In this document: positions 1 through 8,052 of the stretch, in pieces
How the letters are laid out: each line of letters starts with the position of its first letter
Numbering within the stretch: position 1 is the first letter of the stretch
NCBI GenBank assembly: GCA_039795895.1
Contig: JBDKKW010000015.1
Span: forward strand, 1-20,076
Length of the DNA stretch: 20,076 nt
Origin: JBBTSQ01 sp039795895
Lineage (GTDB): Bacteria > Patescibacteriota > Minisyncoccia > Phycocordibacterales > JBAYGS01
Direction: 5' to 3'
Made by a program: the position numbers and the translations under genes
Notes under the pieces: model-generated
Database searches by the model: none
Told to the model about the DNA's origin: nothing
The model's input: only the letters and a program-made list of their open reading frames with translations

Positions 1-2640
1 ATCACCAAGGGCACCATTATTACCATTCCCAACATTTATTCCTTCAAAAGAGAAGTGCTTAATCTGATTGTCGTGAATTAAGGCGTTTTTTGGCTGACCA
101 AAAATAAATCCATCTCCACACAAATGCGAAGTTGATTGGGTCGCCAAATTAAAGCTTGAATCCGCACAACCATCGTAAGTATTGTTGTAAATCTCGAGAT
201 TATTGTTTGAACCATTGGCATTAGAGAACGCCCACAACCCTACATTAGGTAGTCCAAAATTCATTCTAGCTGTACCACTATCACGCCCCTTCTCCATTAG
301 AAACTGATTATTGAATATCTTTCCATTCAAAACCCCAGACAACCCGAGCTCTAACGAAAAATTTTTAAAGCGATTACCACTAACTTCAAAATTTGCTATT
401 TCATTATTTGCGCCACCAACCAAATACAAACCTTGATTTGCTACAGTAGATGTATTTCCTTGCGTACTCGCAAAAGAGAGATGGTTAATCTTAAAATTTT
501 TATTCTTTCCAAATACCGCAAGCAAAGCCCTTCCGTTTGCGTTTGCATTTTGAAGAGAAGTTGAGGTAACCAACTCTGACAAATAGGTGCCGTCTGTCGC
601 CACCGAACCATCAAGTGAGACTGCTGTCACCTTATCCCAACTTCCGAGCTCGAGATCTTGGTATGAACCATCGGTTGGGTGACTCGATCTGATCGCATAG
701 GTACCGGCAGGGAAAGCTACTGTGAGGGGTCTGGTGTTTGATGAGAGAGACACGGCGCAATCAAATGCATTTTGTATCGCCTGTCGATCATCCACTGCCC
801 CATTACCCACCGCTCCAAAATCTTTAACATTTATAGCAGTTTGAGTTGGAGAAACTGAATTACAGACAACACTACTCACCGGCAGGGCTGGTGCAGTCGC
901 ACATTTCGTCTGATGAGTTGTCGTGGCCAACAAATACACATCTGTAGTTTTTAACAAACAGTCAACATTTGTTCCAGACGTATTTGTATTTCCCGATACA
1001 GACACACCAGCATCTCGGTAAAGTATTCCATTTGACGTAATCGGAGGGAGGAAAAAGTAGCGGTACGCCTCTTCCAGTGCACTGGTACTCTGATTAAAAC
1101 GACTATCAAACACGTTATTTGAAATATCCAAACCAGAGACCTCACCGATAAAAAGTGCACTGTTCGCAAATGCACCAGATGGAGCCGAGACAAAGTTGAT
1201 ACGGTTGTTGGCAATTCTAAAATTACTAAGCTCGCGCACATACGGACTCGGAGGGTAGTACAAACCATCAGTCGTACTGTAATTATTTCGAAGAATTCGA
1301 ATTCCCGCTCGCGCCCCATCATTTATCGGAATCACCGCAATGGTATTGTCGTGAATGTTGTACCCTATCTTTTTGAAATTCGGTAGCGCATCAGTCTTCA
1401 CATCCACACCAATAGACACTCCTGAGAATTGATTGTTGTAGATTTCTAGATTATAGTCTTGCCACCAATCAGAGTAGTACCCCATCGCAATATTTTGAGC
1501 GGTGTTACCAAACACCTTTCCACCATACGTGTGGTGCACCGAGTATCCTTGGAAACTATTATGTTCACCATCAGTATTGGTAAAGGTGATCGTGTTGTTT
1601 GCAATCACTGAACCATTCATAAACACATCCTTGCGAGATGGGTCAGCGGGATCATTATTTACCCCATTTGAATTCCACGAACCAGTGATATTAAAAATGG
1701 TTTCTTGAGTAAACAACCCTGATCTATTTTTCAACGATGGATGCAAATTACCTTCTTCGTAAATAGAATTAACGATTCGAGAGCAGTTTGTGTCGGTCGG
1801 ACTAGCTGTGCAATTTATATTGTATCTCACTGCTGGATTTGCCACTCCCGCATCAGACAACTGGAGTAGCGCACCAAAAGACTCCATAACACCCGCTCCA
1901 TAATAATTTCCAATATCTTTAATTCGGACAGTATCTACAAAATTTCCTTCACCAAACAACCACACACCTCCCACTCGTGTTTTATTGGATGGTGTCTGTT
2001 GAGAGAATAATGGGTCAGTCGTATTAAACAATGCAACCAACGTTGCATAATTTGCATCGATGGTTAAATTTTGAATACCCTCTGCCTTCGGTACCGTTTT
2101 AGTATTCCAACCACCATCACCGCGGATAACCAAAATATCCCCAAGTCGTCCTTTGCTTGCGGGATTAGTGAAAAACTTTTCAGAAAGGCGAATAACCGTA
2201 GCGTCCCTTGATTCACCAATAATGGAAGTATTGCTTGGCAACAGCCACTGGCTCGGACACCCATTACTTACTCCACAACCATTGTTAGTAGAATAGCCGG
2301 CAGTTAGATACGTACCGTTTGCAAGATGAATCGCCACCTTGGTATCGACTGGTTGATTTTTCAAAACATACTGAGTAGCACTTGGATTCAAGATACCATT
2401 CATCACGGTATCAATATTTCCTGCCGGCGCGCCGTATGGATTTGACGCACTACCATCACCCGTAAAGGTAGTATCCGTAACCACACCAGTAGCAACCTTG
2501 AGATAGACATCGACTCCTGCAGCATGCGTCGACTTTGGAGCAGAAAATAAAACAGACAATACTATCAATAAGACACTTCCAAACAAAAAGACACCCTTGC
2601 TTTTTTGCACTCCTTTATTTTGTATAAAAATAACAGACAT
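1..2640 (-). CDS. Large secreted parallel beta-helix protein (pectate-lyase-3-like), 3' end outside window
   Basis: One uninterrupted minus-strand frame runs from ATG at 2640 to the left edge, giving 880 codons with no stop, so the C-terminus is missing. The N-terminus is an export signal: a lysine-containing segment, then a hydrophobic stretch at about residues 18-34, ending near STHA (about 37-40). The rest is rich in Asn, Gly, Ser and Thr, with repeating units such as 'ISNNVF', 'IYNNQF' and 'IHDNTI', typical of right-handed parallel beta-helices. Around residue 600, 'INVKDFGAVGNG' followed by 'DDRQAIQNAFD' is the entry motif of the pectate lyase 3 superfamily, so there are probably two helix domains. 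No catalytic residues can be assigned. Family members act as polysaccharide lyases or hydrolases or as surface adhesins; a surface role is my inference. An AAAGGAG lies inside the reading frame just after the start, but no better in-frame start follows it. Confidence 0.85.
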   Translation of the reverse strand, partial: MSVIFIQNKGVQKSKGVFLFGSVLLIVLSVLFSAPKSTHAAGVDVYLKVATGVVTDTTFTGDGSASNPYGAPAGNIDTVMNGILNPSATQYVLKNQPVDTKVAIHLANGTYLTAGYSTNNGCGVSNGCPSQWLLPSNTSIIGESRDATVIRLSEKFFTNPASKGRLGDILVIRGDGGWNTKTVPKAEGIQNLTIDANYATLVALFNTTDPLFSQQTPSNKTRVGGVWLFGEGNFVDTVRIKDIGNYYGAGVMESFGALLQLSDAGVANPAVRYNINCTASPTDTNCSRIVNSIYEEGNLHPSLKNRSGLFTQETIFNITGSWNSNGVNNDPADPSRKDVFMNGSVIANNTITFTNTDGEHNSFQGYSVHHTYGGKVFGNTAQNIAMGYYSDWWQDYNLEIYNNQFSGVSIGVDVKTDALPNFKKIGYNIHDNTIAVIPINDGARAGIRILRNNYSTTDGLYYPPSPYVRELSNFRIANNRINFVSAPSGAFANSALFIGEVSGLDISNNVFDSRFNQSTSALEEAYRYFFLPPITSNGILYRDAGVSVSGNTNTSGTNVDCLLKTTDVYLLATTTHQTKCATAPALPVSSVVCNSVSPTQTAINVKDFGAVGNGAVDDRQAIQNAFDCAVSLSSNTRPLTVAFPAGTYAIRSSHPTDGSYQDLELGSWDKVTAVSLDGSVATDGTYLSELVTSTSLQNANANGRALLAVFGKNKNFKINHLSFASTQGNTSTVANQGLYLVGGANNEIANFEVSGNRFKNFSLELGLSGVLNGKIFNNQFLMEKGRDSGTARMNFGLPNVGLWAFSNANGSNNNLEIYNNTYDGCADSSFNLATQSTSHLCGDGFIFGQPKNALIHDNQIKHFSFEGINVGNGNNGALGD

Positions 2641-2714
2641 AAGTTATAGACAGTACGTATGTCCATTATTATCTCACAGATATGAAACCTAGAGACTGTT
2701 GATAACTGTGCACA

Positions 2715-2743
2715 TTGCAAGATACAATTCTTTGTGATACAAT
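2715..2743 (+). promoter_or_regulatory. Predicted promoter of the 2797 gene
   Basis: A -35 TTGCAA (2715-2720) and a -10 TACAAT (2738-2743) are separated by exactly 17 nt. A TG dinucleotide gives an extended -10. Transcription would start near 2750, leaving a leader of about 47 nt that contains the AAAGG ribosome-binding site. It lies in the 156-nt gap between divergent genes. Confidence 0.6.
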
Positions 2744-2796
2744 TTTTACAGAATTTGTAATTTGTCATCACCAAAACCAAAAAGAAAGGTATGTAA

Positions 2797-3834
2797 ATGA
2801 AAACGTTTCTGTCTCTTGTCATATGCCTACTTTCGGGTATGGCGTGGTCTCAACCGGCAATCGGCGTCTTCCCTACGGGAACCTCAAATACACTCTACAA
2901 TTACACCCTCCTCTGCACGGCTGGGAGGGTAAACGCGATCTTGATTGAGAATATTCCTGGTATTGGCCAGGTGGTAGTCAGTCGAAATGATTATCCCCTA
3001 TATATCAGAGGAACTCCCCAAGAAACTCTGGACGACATACAAGTGCTTGGCTTATACACAGCCACCTCAGCGACGTATGATACCAATGTCGTCAACCGGT
3101 CAAACATCTTTGATATTCGAATTACCGCGTTTGACACAAACGATGCGCCACGGCTCAGCACAGCCGTATCTTTCACAATGGAGTACAACCCCTTCCTCCG
3201 AGCATGGAGACTCCCTCCAAGTGATACGGCCGCTAGCCTGCCGGTTGATCTGGTAAGGGCCGGCCCTGAAAGCTACGCCCCGACAGCACTTGTCTTCAAT
3301 GACTACCCCGATATGACCAATGCGGTCATTATTCTCAAAGATATGAACGGGGTAATCACCAATCAGCTGGGGATGGAGCTAAATCTCCCTTCAATTATCC
3401 CGTGGTATGCTGGGCCGTCAAAATACGGCTCACTTGAGATAAAGGGCCAGAAATATGTGTTTACTGAGGGTATTATCCCAAAGACAAAGCTCCAGATCGA
3501 CAGCAAATTCCTCACCAACGGGCTCTTGGGTGAGATAGTAATCACCCGGACAAACGCATTTGGGCCCTTTCTTGAGCGATATCGACTGGAGGATGGTCAA
3601 CGGATTGTGGCTCAAACTAGCCTTAATCTCACGATTACCAACTCAATGCCAACCTTGAATATCGTGAGTGAGCCATTGAGTCGGGTACGAGTGGATTATG
3701 CCACCAACACTGTTGGTGCTCCTATCTGGAATACGGCTACAAATATAGTCATATCGGTCAATGGGCTTGGTTTTCATCCCTGCACAAGCACCACACTCGA
3801 TAGTAGTCGGATCTATCGGTTGGTGCATTGGTAG
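2797..3834 (+). CDS. Exported protein of unknown function (345 aa)
   Basis: The product starts with a clear signal peptide: MK, a hydrophobic core (about residues 3-15) and a likely cleavage site after AWS-Q (about residue 19). The mature part is rich in Thr, Asn, Val and Ile with alternating hydrophobic residues, which suggests beta-sandwich structure, and I see no membrane segment after the signal. Only two or three cysteines are present. ATG 2797 is preceded by AAAGG at a usable distance and sits downstream of a good promoter. The gene is divergent from the beta-helix gene and closed by its own terminator, so it is monocistronic. Its sequence is less A-rich than that of its neighbours, which could reflect acquisition. 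I do not recognise the family; a secreted or surface-bound role is an inference. Confidence 0.75.
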   Translation: MKTFLSLVICLLSGMAWSQPAIGVFPTGTSNTLYNYTLLCTAGRVNAILIENIPGIGQVVVSRNDYPLYIRGTPQETLDDIQVLGLYTATSATYDTNVVNRSNIFDIRITAFDTNDAPRLSTAVSFTMEYNPFLRAWRLPPSDTAASLPVDLVRAGPESYAPTALVFNDYPDMTNAVIILKDMNGVITNQLGMELNLPSIIPWYAGPSKYGSLEIKGQKYVFTEGIIPKTKLQIDSKFLTNGLLGEIVITRTNAFGPFLERYRLEDGQRIVAQTSLNLTITNSMPTLNIVSEPLSRVRVDYATNTVGAPIWNTATNIVISVNGLGFHPCTSTTLDSSRIYRLVHW

Positions 3835-3862
3835 GGCTGGTTTGGTGACAAAAGTTCAAAAT

Positions 3863-3895
3863 ACCACGATTTCCTGAGGGATTTCGTGGTTTTTT
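3863..3895 (+). terminator. Rho-independent terminator after the 2797 gene
   Basis: ACCACGA (3863-3869) pairs with TCGTGGT (3884-3890) and is followed directly by a run of T residues to 3895. Confidence 0.75.
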
Positions 3896-3979
3896 AACCC
3901 TCAACCAATACTTTTCCACCTCAAAAAGCCTTATTTTAAGTCATTTTACTTAATTATCCCCCGCTATTCCCCCAATTAC

Positions 3980-4007
3980 TTGACACCGTCCGTCAATTTG
4001 CTATACT
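3980..4007 (+). promoter_or_regulatory. nusA promoter
   Basis: A consensus -35 TTGACA (3980-3985), a 16-nt spacer and a -10 TATACT (4002-4007) put the transcript start near 4014. This is the best sigma-70-type promoter in the window. Confidence 0.8.
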
Positions 4008-4018
4008 AATAGAGTAAA

Positions 4019-4049
4019 GTTCACCTTAATAGGGTGAACTCGTTTTTTT
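4019..4049 (+). promoter_or_regulatory. Terminator-like hairpin in the nusA leader (candidate attenuator)
   Basis: GTTCACC (4019-4025) pairs with GGTGAAC (4033-4039) around a 7-nt loop, followed by TCG and seven T residues. It lies between the nusA promoter and the start codon, beginning about 5 nt after the predicted transcript start. That is the layout of an intrinsic terminator used as an attenuator. Autoregulation by NusA is an inference. Confidence 0.55.
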
Positions 4050-4089
4050 AAAAAGACAGTTAAACGGCTCGATAGAGCCACTAAAAATC

Positions 4090-5274
4090 ATGTTAGACCT
4101 TAAAATCATCAACTCAGTGCTCGACCAAATGCAGGAAGAGCGTGGTATCCCTCGAGACAAAATGCTCGAGGCTATTGAAATGGCCCTCGCCACCGCCTAC
4201 AAGAAAGAGTACGGCAAGAAAGGCCAAATTGTCCGAGCAAAGCTTGATCCAAGCTCAGGCAAGGCGGAATTCTCACAAGTAAAGATTGTGGTAGACGACA
4301 CACGTGTCAAAATGCCGAAGGAGGAAGGTGAAGCAGAGGAGACTGAAGAGGAAGCAAATGATCCTGATGATATTCGCGTACACTACAACTCAGAACACCA
4401 CATCTTGATTGCCGACGCTCGTCGCATCAAGAAGGATGTTGTGCTCGATGAAGAGATGGTGTTTCCTCTTGAACACAAAGATGATTATGGTCGCATTGCC
4501 GCTCAAACTGCAAAGCAAGTGATTATTCAGAAAATCCGTGAAGCTGAAAAGACTTCAGTGCTTGGTGAGTATGGTAAACGAGAAGGTGAAATTGTTACCG
4601 GTACTGTTCAACGACAAGAACGCGGTAACACCTTTATCGATCTTGGTCGTGCCACTGGCCTCTTGCCATTTGAAGAGCAAATTCCTGGCGAACGATACGC
4701 ACAAGGCGAACGAATTCGCGGATACTTGTTTAAAGTAGAAGATAGTCCACGTGGTGTTTTCCTAAAACTCTCTCGCTCACATCCAAAATTCTTGGAGAAG
4801 CTTTTTGCTGTCGAGGCACCCGAAGTGGCGAGTGGTGCGGTGGAAATTAAAGCCGTAGCACGTGAAGCAGGGGCGCGATCAAAAGTCGCCGTCTTCTCAC
4901 ACGACGACCATATTGACCCTGTAGGCTCAATGGTGGGTCAGCGAGGTGTTCGTGTTTCAACTGTAACCTCAGAACTCGGTGGTGAAAAAATCGACATTAT
5001 CCCATGGTCAGCTGATCCAAAGAAATTTATCGAGGAATCTTTGTCGCCAGCAAAAGTATTGTCAGTAAAAATCAATGAAGTAGAAAAGAAAGCAACAGTT
5101 GAGGTCGCTGAGGATCAGCAATCTCTCGCGATCGGTAAAGGCGGACAAAATGTACGTCTTGCTGCGAAACTTACTGGCTGGAAAATCGACATCACCTCAA
5201 CCAAAAAAGAAACTCTCGCGGTAGCAGATGGTGTTGATGCAAGTAACATCAAAGAGACTCCGAAAGCAGAGTAA
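4090..5274 (+). CDS. nusA: Transcription termination/antitermination factor NusA
   Basis: NusA binds RNA polymerase and nascent RNA and modulates pausing, termination and antitermination. The 394-aa product has the family layout: an N-terminal polymerase-binding domain (about 1-150), an S1 domain beginning near residue 163 (GEIVTGTVQR ... TGLLPFEEQ), then two KH domains. The second KH motif, 'AIGKGGQNVRLAAKLTGW', is diagnostic. The usual C-terminal acidic repeats of E. coli NusA are absent, as in many bacteria. An acidic insert (about residues 75-92, mostly Glu and Asp) interrupts the N-terminal domain. No strong Shine-Dalgarno sequence precedes ATG 4090. The gene has its own promoter and a hairpin leader, and ppa follows 51 nt downstream with no terminator between, so the two are probably cotranscribed. 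Upstream rimP and downstream infB, its common partners, are not here. Confidence 0.95.
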   Translation: MLDLKIINSVLDQMQEERGIPRDKMLEAIEMALATAYKKEYGKKGQIVRAKLDPSSGKAEFSQVKIVVDDTRVKMPKEEGEAEETEEEANDPDDIRVHYNSEHHILIADARRIKKDVVLDEEMVFPLEHKDDYGRIAAQTAKQVIIQKIREAEKTSVLGEYGKREGEIVTGTVQRQERGNTFIDLGRATGLLPFEEQIPGERYAQGERIRGYLFKVEDSPRGVFLKLSRSHPKFLEKLFAVEAPEVASGAVEIKAVAREAGARSKVAVFSHDDHIDPVGSMVGQRGVRVSTVTSELGGEKIDIIPWSADPKKFIEESLSPAKVLSVKINEVEKKATVEVAEDQQSLAIGKGGQNVRLAAKLTGWKIDITSTKKETLAVADGVDASNIKETPKAE

Positions 5275-5325
5275 TCCTTTTTCTGCATTCTTCCCTCACT
5301 AAAAACTATCAACTAATAACTCACT

Positions 5326-5895
5326 ATGCACTTACTTCACGGCATTAAGCCAGGTACCAAAGAACGAATCAATGTGATTATTGAAATCAACAAAGGTTCA
5401 AAAAATAAATATGAAATCGACAAAGAAACAGGCATGATTGCGCTCGATCGCACCGCACACACCGCGCAAGATTTTCCGTTTGACTACGGATTTATTCCAC
5501 AAACCTTGTGGGACGATGGCGATGCAGTCGACGTGATTGTACTCACCACATACTCTCTTATGCCTGGTGTTTTGGTACGCGTCCGACCGGTGGCAATCAT
5601 GAACATGATCGATAGTGGCGACAAAGACGACAAAATTATTGCAGTACCGATCGATGACCCACGATGGAACGAGGTCAAAGATTTGACCGACATCAACAGC
5701 CACACACTCAAGGAAATTGAACACTTCTACAGCACCTACAAAAAACTACAGAACAAAGAAGTGTCGGTGACTGGTTTCCAAAATCGAGTCGGCGCAGAAA
5801 AAGCTTTTGATCGCGGGATCGCACTCTACCAAGCAACTCACGCAGTCAAAGCTCCAGAAAAGAAAACAGCGAAGAAATCTGGAAAGAAATCGTAA
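5326..5895 (+). CDS. ppa: Inorganic pyrophosphatase (family I, soluble)
   Basis: Cytoplasmic Mg-dependent enzyme that hydrolyses pyrophosphate to two phosphates and so pulls nucleic-acid and protein synthesis forward. The 189-aa product matches family I: 'NKYEIDKETG' near residues 27-36, 'FPFDYGFIPQT' (50-60), and the metal-binding cluster D64-G-D66-A-V-D69. The family signature normally has Pro or Glu where Ala67 stands here; the aspartates themselves are kept. 'KIIAVPIDDPRW' and 'IEHFYSTYKKL' continue the family pattern. A lysine-rich tail (about residues 174-189, KKTAKKSGKKS) is extra. It follows nusA without a terminator and ends in a strong hairpin, so the nusA-ppa unit closes here. Confidence 0.95.
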   Translation: MHLLHGIKPGTKERINVIIEINKGSKNKYEIDKETGMIALDRTAHTAQDFPFDYGFIPQTLWDDGDAVDVIVLTTYSLMPGVLVRVRPVAIMNMIDSGDKDDKIIAVPIDDPRWNEVKDLTDINSHTLKEIEHFYSTYKKLQNKEVSVTGFQNRVGAEKAFDRGIALYQATHAVKAPEKKTAKKSGKKS

Positions 5896-5900
5896 AACAA

Positions 5901-5937
5901 AAAATCACTCGCCACACTACGGCGAGTGATTTTTAGT
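5901..5937 (+). terminator. Terminator of the nusA-ppa unit
   Basis: A 13-bp perfect stem (5901-5913 with 5921-5933) with a 7-nt loop, ending in a T run. Confidence 0.85.
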
Positions 5938-5949
5938 ATATGCCTGTGA

Positions 5950-5955
5950 TATACT
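5950..5955 (+). promoter_or_regulatory. -10 box giving a leaderless start at 5965
   Basis: TATACT (5950-5955) ends 9 nt before ATG 5965, so transcription would begin at or within a few bases of the start codon. No clear -35 is visible. No Shine-Dalgarno sequence is present, which fits a leaderless mRNA. Confidence 0.55.
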
Positions 5956-5964
5956 TTTATCACT

Positions 5965-6543
5965 ATGCATCGAACACACATCACCAAGACATGCATCGCA
6001 CTCATCATGATACTGCTCGCCAATAATGCATCCGTTGGTTTCGGACAGACCGTCTACGCTTCAAAAGGAGTGGTACAAAAAAGCACAAAAATACTTGTCC
6101 CACACAAAGAACTCACAACCACAACTCAAAACACATCACCCCTAGTAAAAGACGAGCGCATCGAACGAATTATTGCGCAGGGAGAAAAAATGAAAGAGCG
6201 ACTTGATACCGCGATCACCCGGCTGACTCGCATCACCGATCGACTTGATAGTCGGATTAGCAAACTTGAAACAAGTGGAATAAATCTCTTGGCATCAAAG
6301 ACGGCGGCCGCACAGGTTCGTATCGAGCTAGAACATGCGCGCAAAACAAGCGACACCATCACACCCACATTCACCATGTTACGCGCAAGTGGCACAGCAC
6401 CGAGACCTGCTTTTACATTTATGAAAGATGCACTCACTCAAACTGAATTAGCGATTAAGTCTGCTCACAAGGAGTTGGTCTACACCATCACCACCGTCAA
6501 ACCTTCAGAAAATACAAATACAACTACGACATCTACACACTAA
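5965..6543 (+). CDS. Exported coiled-coil protein of unknown function (192 aa)
   Basis: The N-terminus is a signal peptide: basic and polar residues (MHRTHITK), a hydrophobic core at about residues 9-20, and a likely cleavage near VYA (about residue 32). Residues about 60-115 are charged and helical with a heptad-like pattern, including 'RITDRLDSRISKLET', suggesting a coiled coil. The C-terminus is Thr-rich. It has no cysteines in the mature part and no recognised enzyme motif. The next gene begins 1 nt after its stop codon, so the two are translationally coupled and probably act together at the cell envelope. I do not recognise the family. Confidence 0.75.
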   Translation: MHRTHITKTCIALIMILLANNASVGFGQTVYASKGVVQKSTKILVPHKELTTTTQNTSPLVKDERIERIIAQGEKMKERLDTAITRLTRITDRLDSRISKLETSGINLLASKTAAAQVRIELEHARKTSDTITPTFTMLRASGTAPRPAFTFMKDALTQTELAIKSAHKELVYTITTVKPSENTNTTTTSTH

Positions 6544-6544
6544 T

Positions 6545-6826
6545 ATGAACACGCAAAACCAATCTTCAATCGGCCCATATGCAGGACTCTTCATTATTAT
6601 TATGGTGATGCTTGTTGGTGCAGTTTATTTCATAAACACAACCAAAAGTACCATTCAAGAAAAGGAGTTGACCTCCGACGAAATCAGACAATCCATCGAC
6701 CCGCAAACCGAAAGTCTCAAAAGTCTCGGGACATCCGATGAAATCGAATCAATCGCTGACGACGCAAACCTCACTGATACCGAAAACCTTCTCCCGGAAC
6801 TTGCGAACATAGAAAAAGGTTTGTAA
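6545..6826 (+). CDS. Small single-pass membrane protein (93 aa)
   Basis: One membrane segment (about residues 12-31, 'LFIIIMVMLVGAVYFI') follows a short polar N-terminus. The remaining 60 residues are acidic and polar, predicted helical and probably extracytoplasmic. ATG 6545 lies 1 nt after the stop of the exported coiled-coil gene, so it depends on coupled translation from that gene. A long hairpin closes the pair. A joint envelope function is inferred from the gene order alone. Confidence 0.7.
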   Translation: MNTQNQSSIGPYAGLFIIIMVMLVGAVYFINTTKSTIQEKELTSDEIRQSIDPQTESLKSLGTSDEIESIADDANLTDTENLLPELANIEKGL

Positions 6827-6833
6827 TGAGCAC

Positions 6834-6876
6834 TTAAACCGCCCCCACTTTTTTCAAAAAAGTGGGGGCGGTTTAA
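6834..6876 (+). terminator. Long perfect hairpin terminator
   Basis: A 21-nt arm (6834-6854) is exactly complementary to 6856-6876. The practical stem is the GC-rich part with a T/A-rich apex. Being symmetric, it would act on either strand. It separates the envelope pair from the trigger-factor promoter 2 nt downstream. Confidence 0.75.
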
Positions 6877-6877
6877 C

Positions 6878-6906
6878 TTGCAAAATCGACGTGAGACCGG
6901 TAGACT
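6878..6906 (+). promoter_or_regulatory. Trigger factor promoter
   Basis: TTGCAA (6878-6883), a 17-nt spacer and TAGACT (6901-6906) put the transcript start near 6913. This excludes the upstream in-frame GTG at 6891 and selects ATG 6930. Confidence 0.6.
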
Positions 6907-6929
6907 TGGAACTCATTAAACCAATAGCT

Positions 6930-8009
6930 ATGAGTAATACAAATACGATATACAAGATTGTGAAACAAGAGATGTTGCCTAACGCAACCGTCTCAATCGA
7001 CCTTGAATTTACCCACGAAGGTCTCATGCCATTTCGAACTCGAGCACTCAAAAAATTACTCGAGCACGCGGAACTCCCCGGCTTTCGAAAAGGTAAAGTA
7101 CCTGAAGCAATGCTCGTGAAAAAAATCGGTGAGGTAGGCTTACTCGCAGAGGCAGTAGAAGAAGCGGTGGCGGAAAATCTCGGTGCGATCATCCTCGAAT
7201 CAAAAGTGAAACCACTTACTCGACCAGAAATGATCGTGACCAAAATTGATGAAGGTCAACCCGTATCACTCACCCTCAAAATCGAAGTGGTCCCTGAAGT
7301 GAAACTCGCCGATTACAAAGCACTCGCTAAAAAAGAAAACAGTAAACCAAAAGAGATCAGTGAGGTGACCGAAAAAGATATCGATGCAGTCATCGCATAT
7401 ATCCGCAAAGAATATGCGCATCGAGAAATGCACAAACATGACGCAGGTGAAACACCGAATCATGACCACGGTGAAATCGCTGATGCCGACCTTCCAACCC
7501 TTGATGATGCTTTTGTAAAAACCATTGGTGACTTCAAGGATGTGGCTGATTTTAAAAAGAAGGTAAAAGAAAATTTGATTACTGAGCGAGAAGTGAAAGC
7601 GAAAGAAAAAAACCGACTAGCGATTGTTGATGCGATTGTCGACAAGAGTGAAATGGAAATCGCACCGACACTGATCGAAAACGAACTCAACAAGATGGAG
7701 AGTCAATTTAAACATGATGTTGAAAGTATGGGCGTAAAAGTTGAAGACTACTTGAAACACATCAAAAAGACACTGACAGATATGCGAGCCGACTGGAAGA
7801 AGGACGCGGAGAAACGAGTGAAGATTGAGCTCGTCCTCCACACCATTGCCGATACAGAAAAGATTGTCCTTGATCAAAAAGCCGTGACCGCGGAAGTAGA
7901 TGCATTGCTCAAACGCTATCCCGGAGCAGATTCGGTTCGTACCAAAGCCTATGTTGAATCAATGATGGCAAACAGTGCAGTCTTCGAACTCTTGGAAGGA
8001 ATCAAGTAA
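6930..8009 (+). CDS. tig: Trigger factor lacking the PPIase domain
   Basis: Ribosome-associated chaperone that meets nascent chains at the exit tunnel. The N-terminal ribosome-binding domain carries the signature 'GFRKGKVP' at residues 51-58. The C-terminal helical chaperone domain follows from about residue 190. At 359 aa it is about 70-90 residues shorter than the usual trigger factor. The missing part is the FKBP-type prolyl isomerase domain: 'EVTEKDIDAVIAYIRKEY' is followed by a roughly 25-residue His-rich acidic linker (about 163-185, including HREMHKHD and NHDHGE) and then directly by 'TLDDAFVKTIGDFKD'. The ATG at 6930 was preferred to GTG 6891 because the promoter lies between them. 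The gene is closed by a bidirectional terminator facing rsmE. ClpP, its frequent neighbour, is close by but in a separate unit. Confidence 0.92.
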   Translation: MSNTNTIYKIVKQEMLPNATVSIDLEFTHEGLMPFRTRALKKLLEHAELPGFRKGKVPEAMLVKKIGEVGLLAEAVEEAVAENLGAIILESKVKPLTRPEMIVTKIDEGQPVSLTLKIEVVPEVKLADYKALAKKENSKPKEISEVTEKDIDAVIAYIRKEYAHREMHKHDAGETPNHDHGEIADADLPTLDDAFVKTIGDFKDVADFKKKVKENLITEREVKAKEKNRLAIVDAIVDKSEMEIAPTLIENELNKMESQFKHDVESMGVKVEDYLKHIKKTLTDMRADWKKDAEKRVKIELVLHTIADTEKIVLDQKAVTAEVDALLKRYPGADSVRTKAYVESMMANSAVFELLEGIK

Positions 8010-8016
8010 CTAAATT

Positions 8017-8049
8017 AAAATCCCCCACTCGTTCTGAGCGGGGGATTTT
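8017..8049. terminator. Bidirectional terminator between tig and rsmE
   Basis: AAAATCCCCC (8017-8026) pairs with GGGGGATTTT (8040-8049), with an inner CTC/GAG extension. Both genes converge on it. Confidence 0.85.
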
Positions 8050-8052
8050 AGT

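Noticed and set aside
6891..6929. GTG start 13 codons upstream for trigger factor
   Set aside because: It lies between the -35 and -10 of the predicted promoter, and the extra residues are not family-like.
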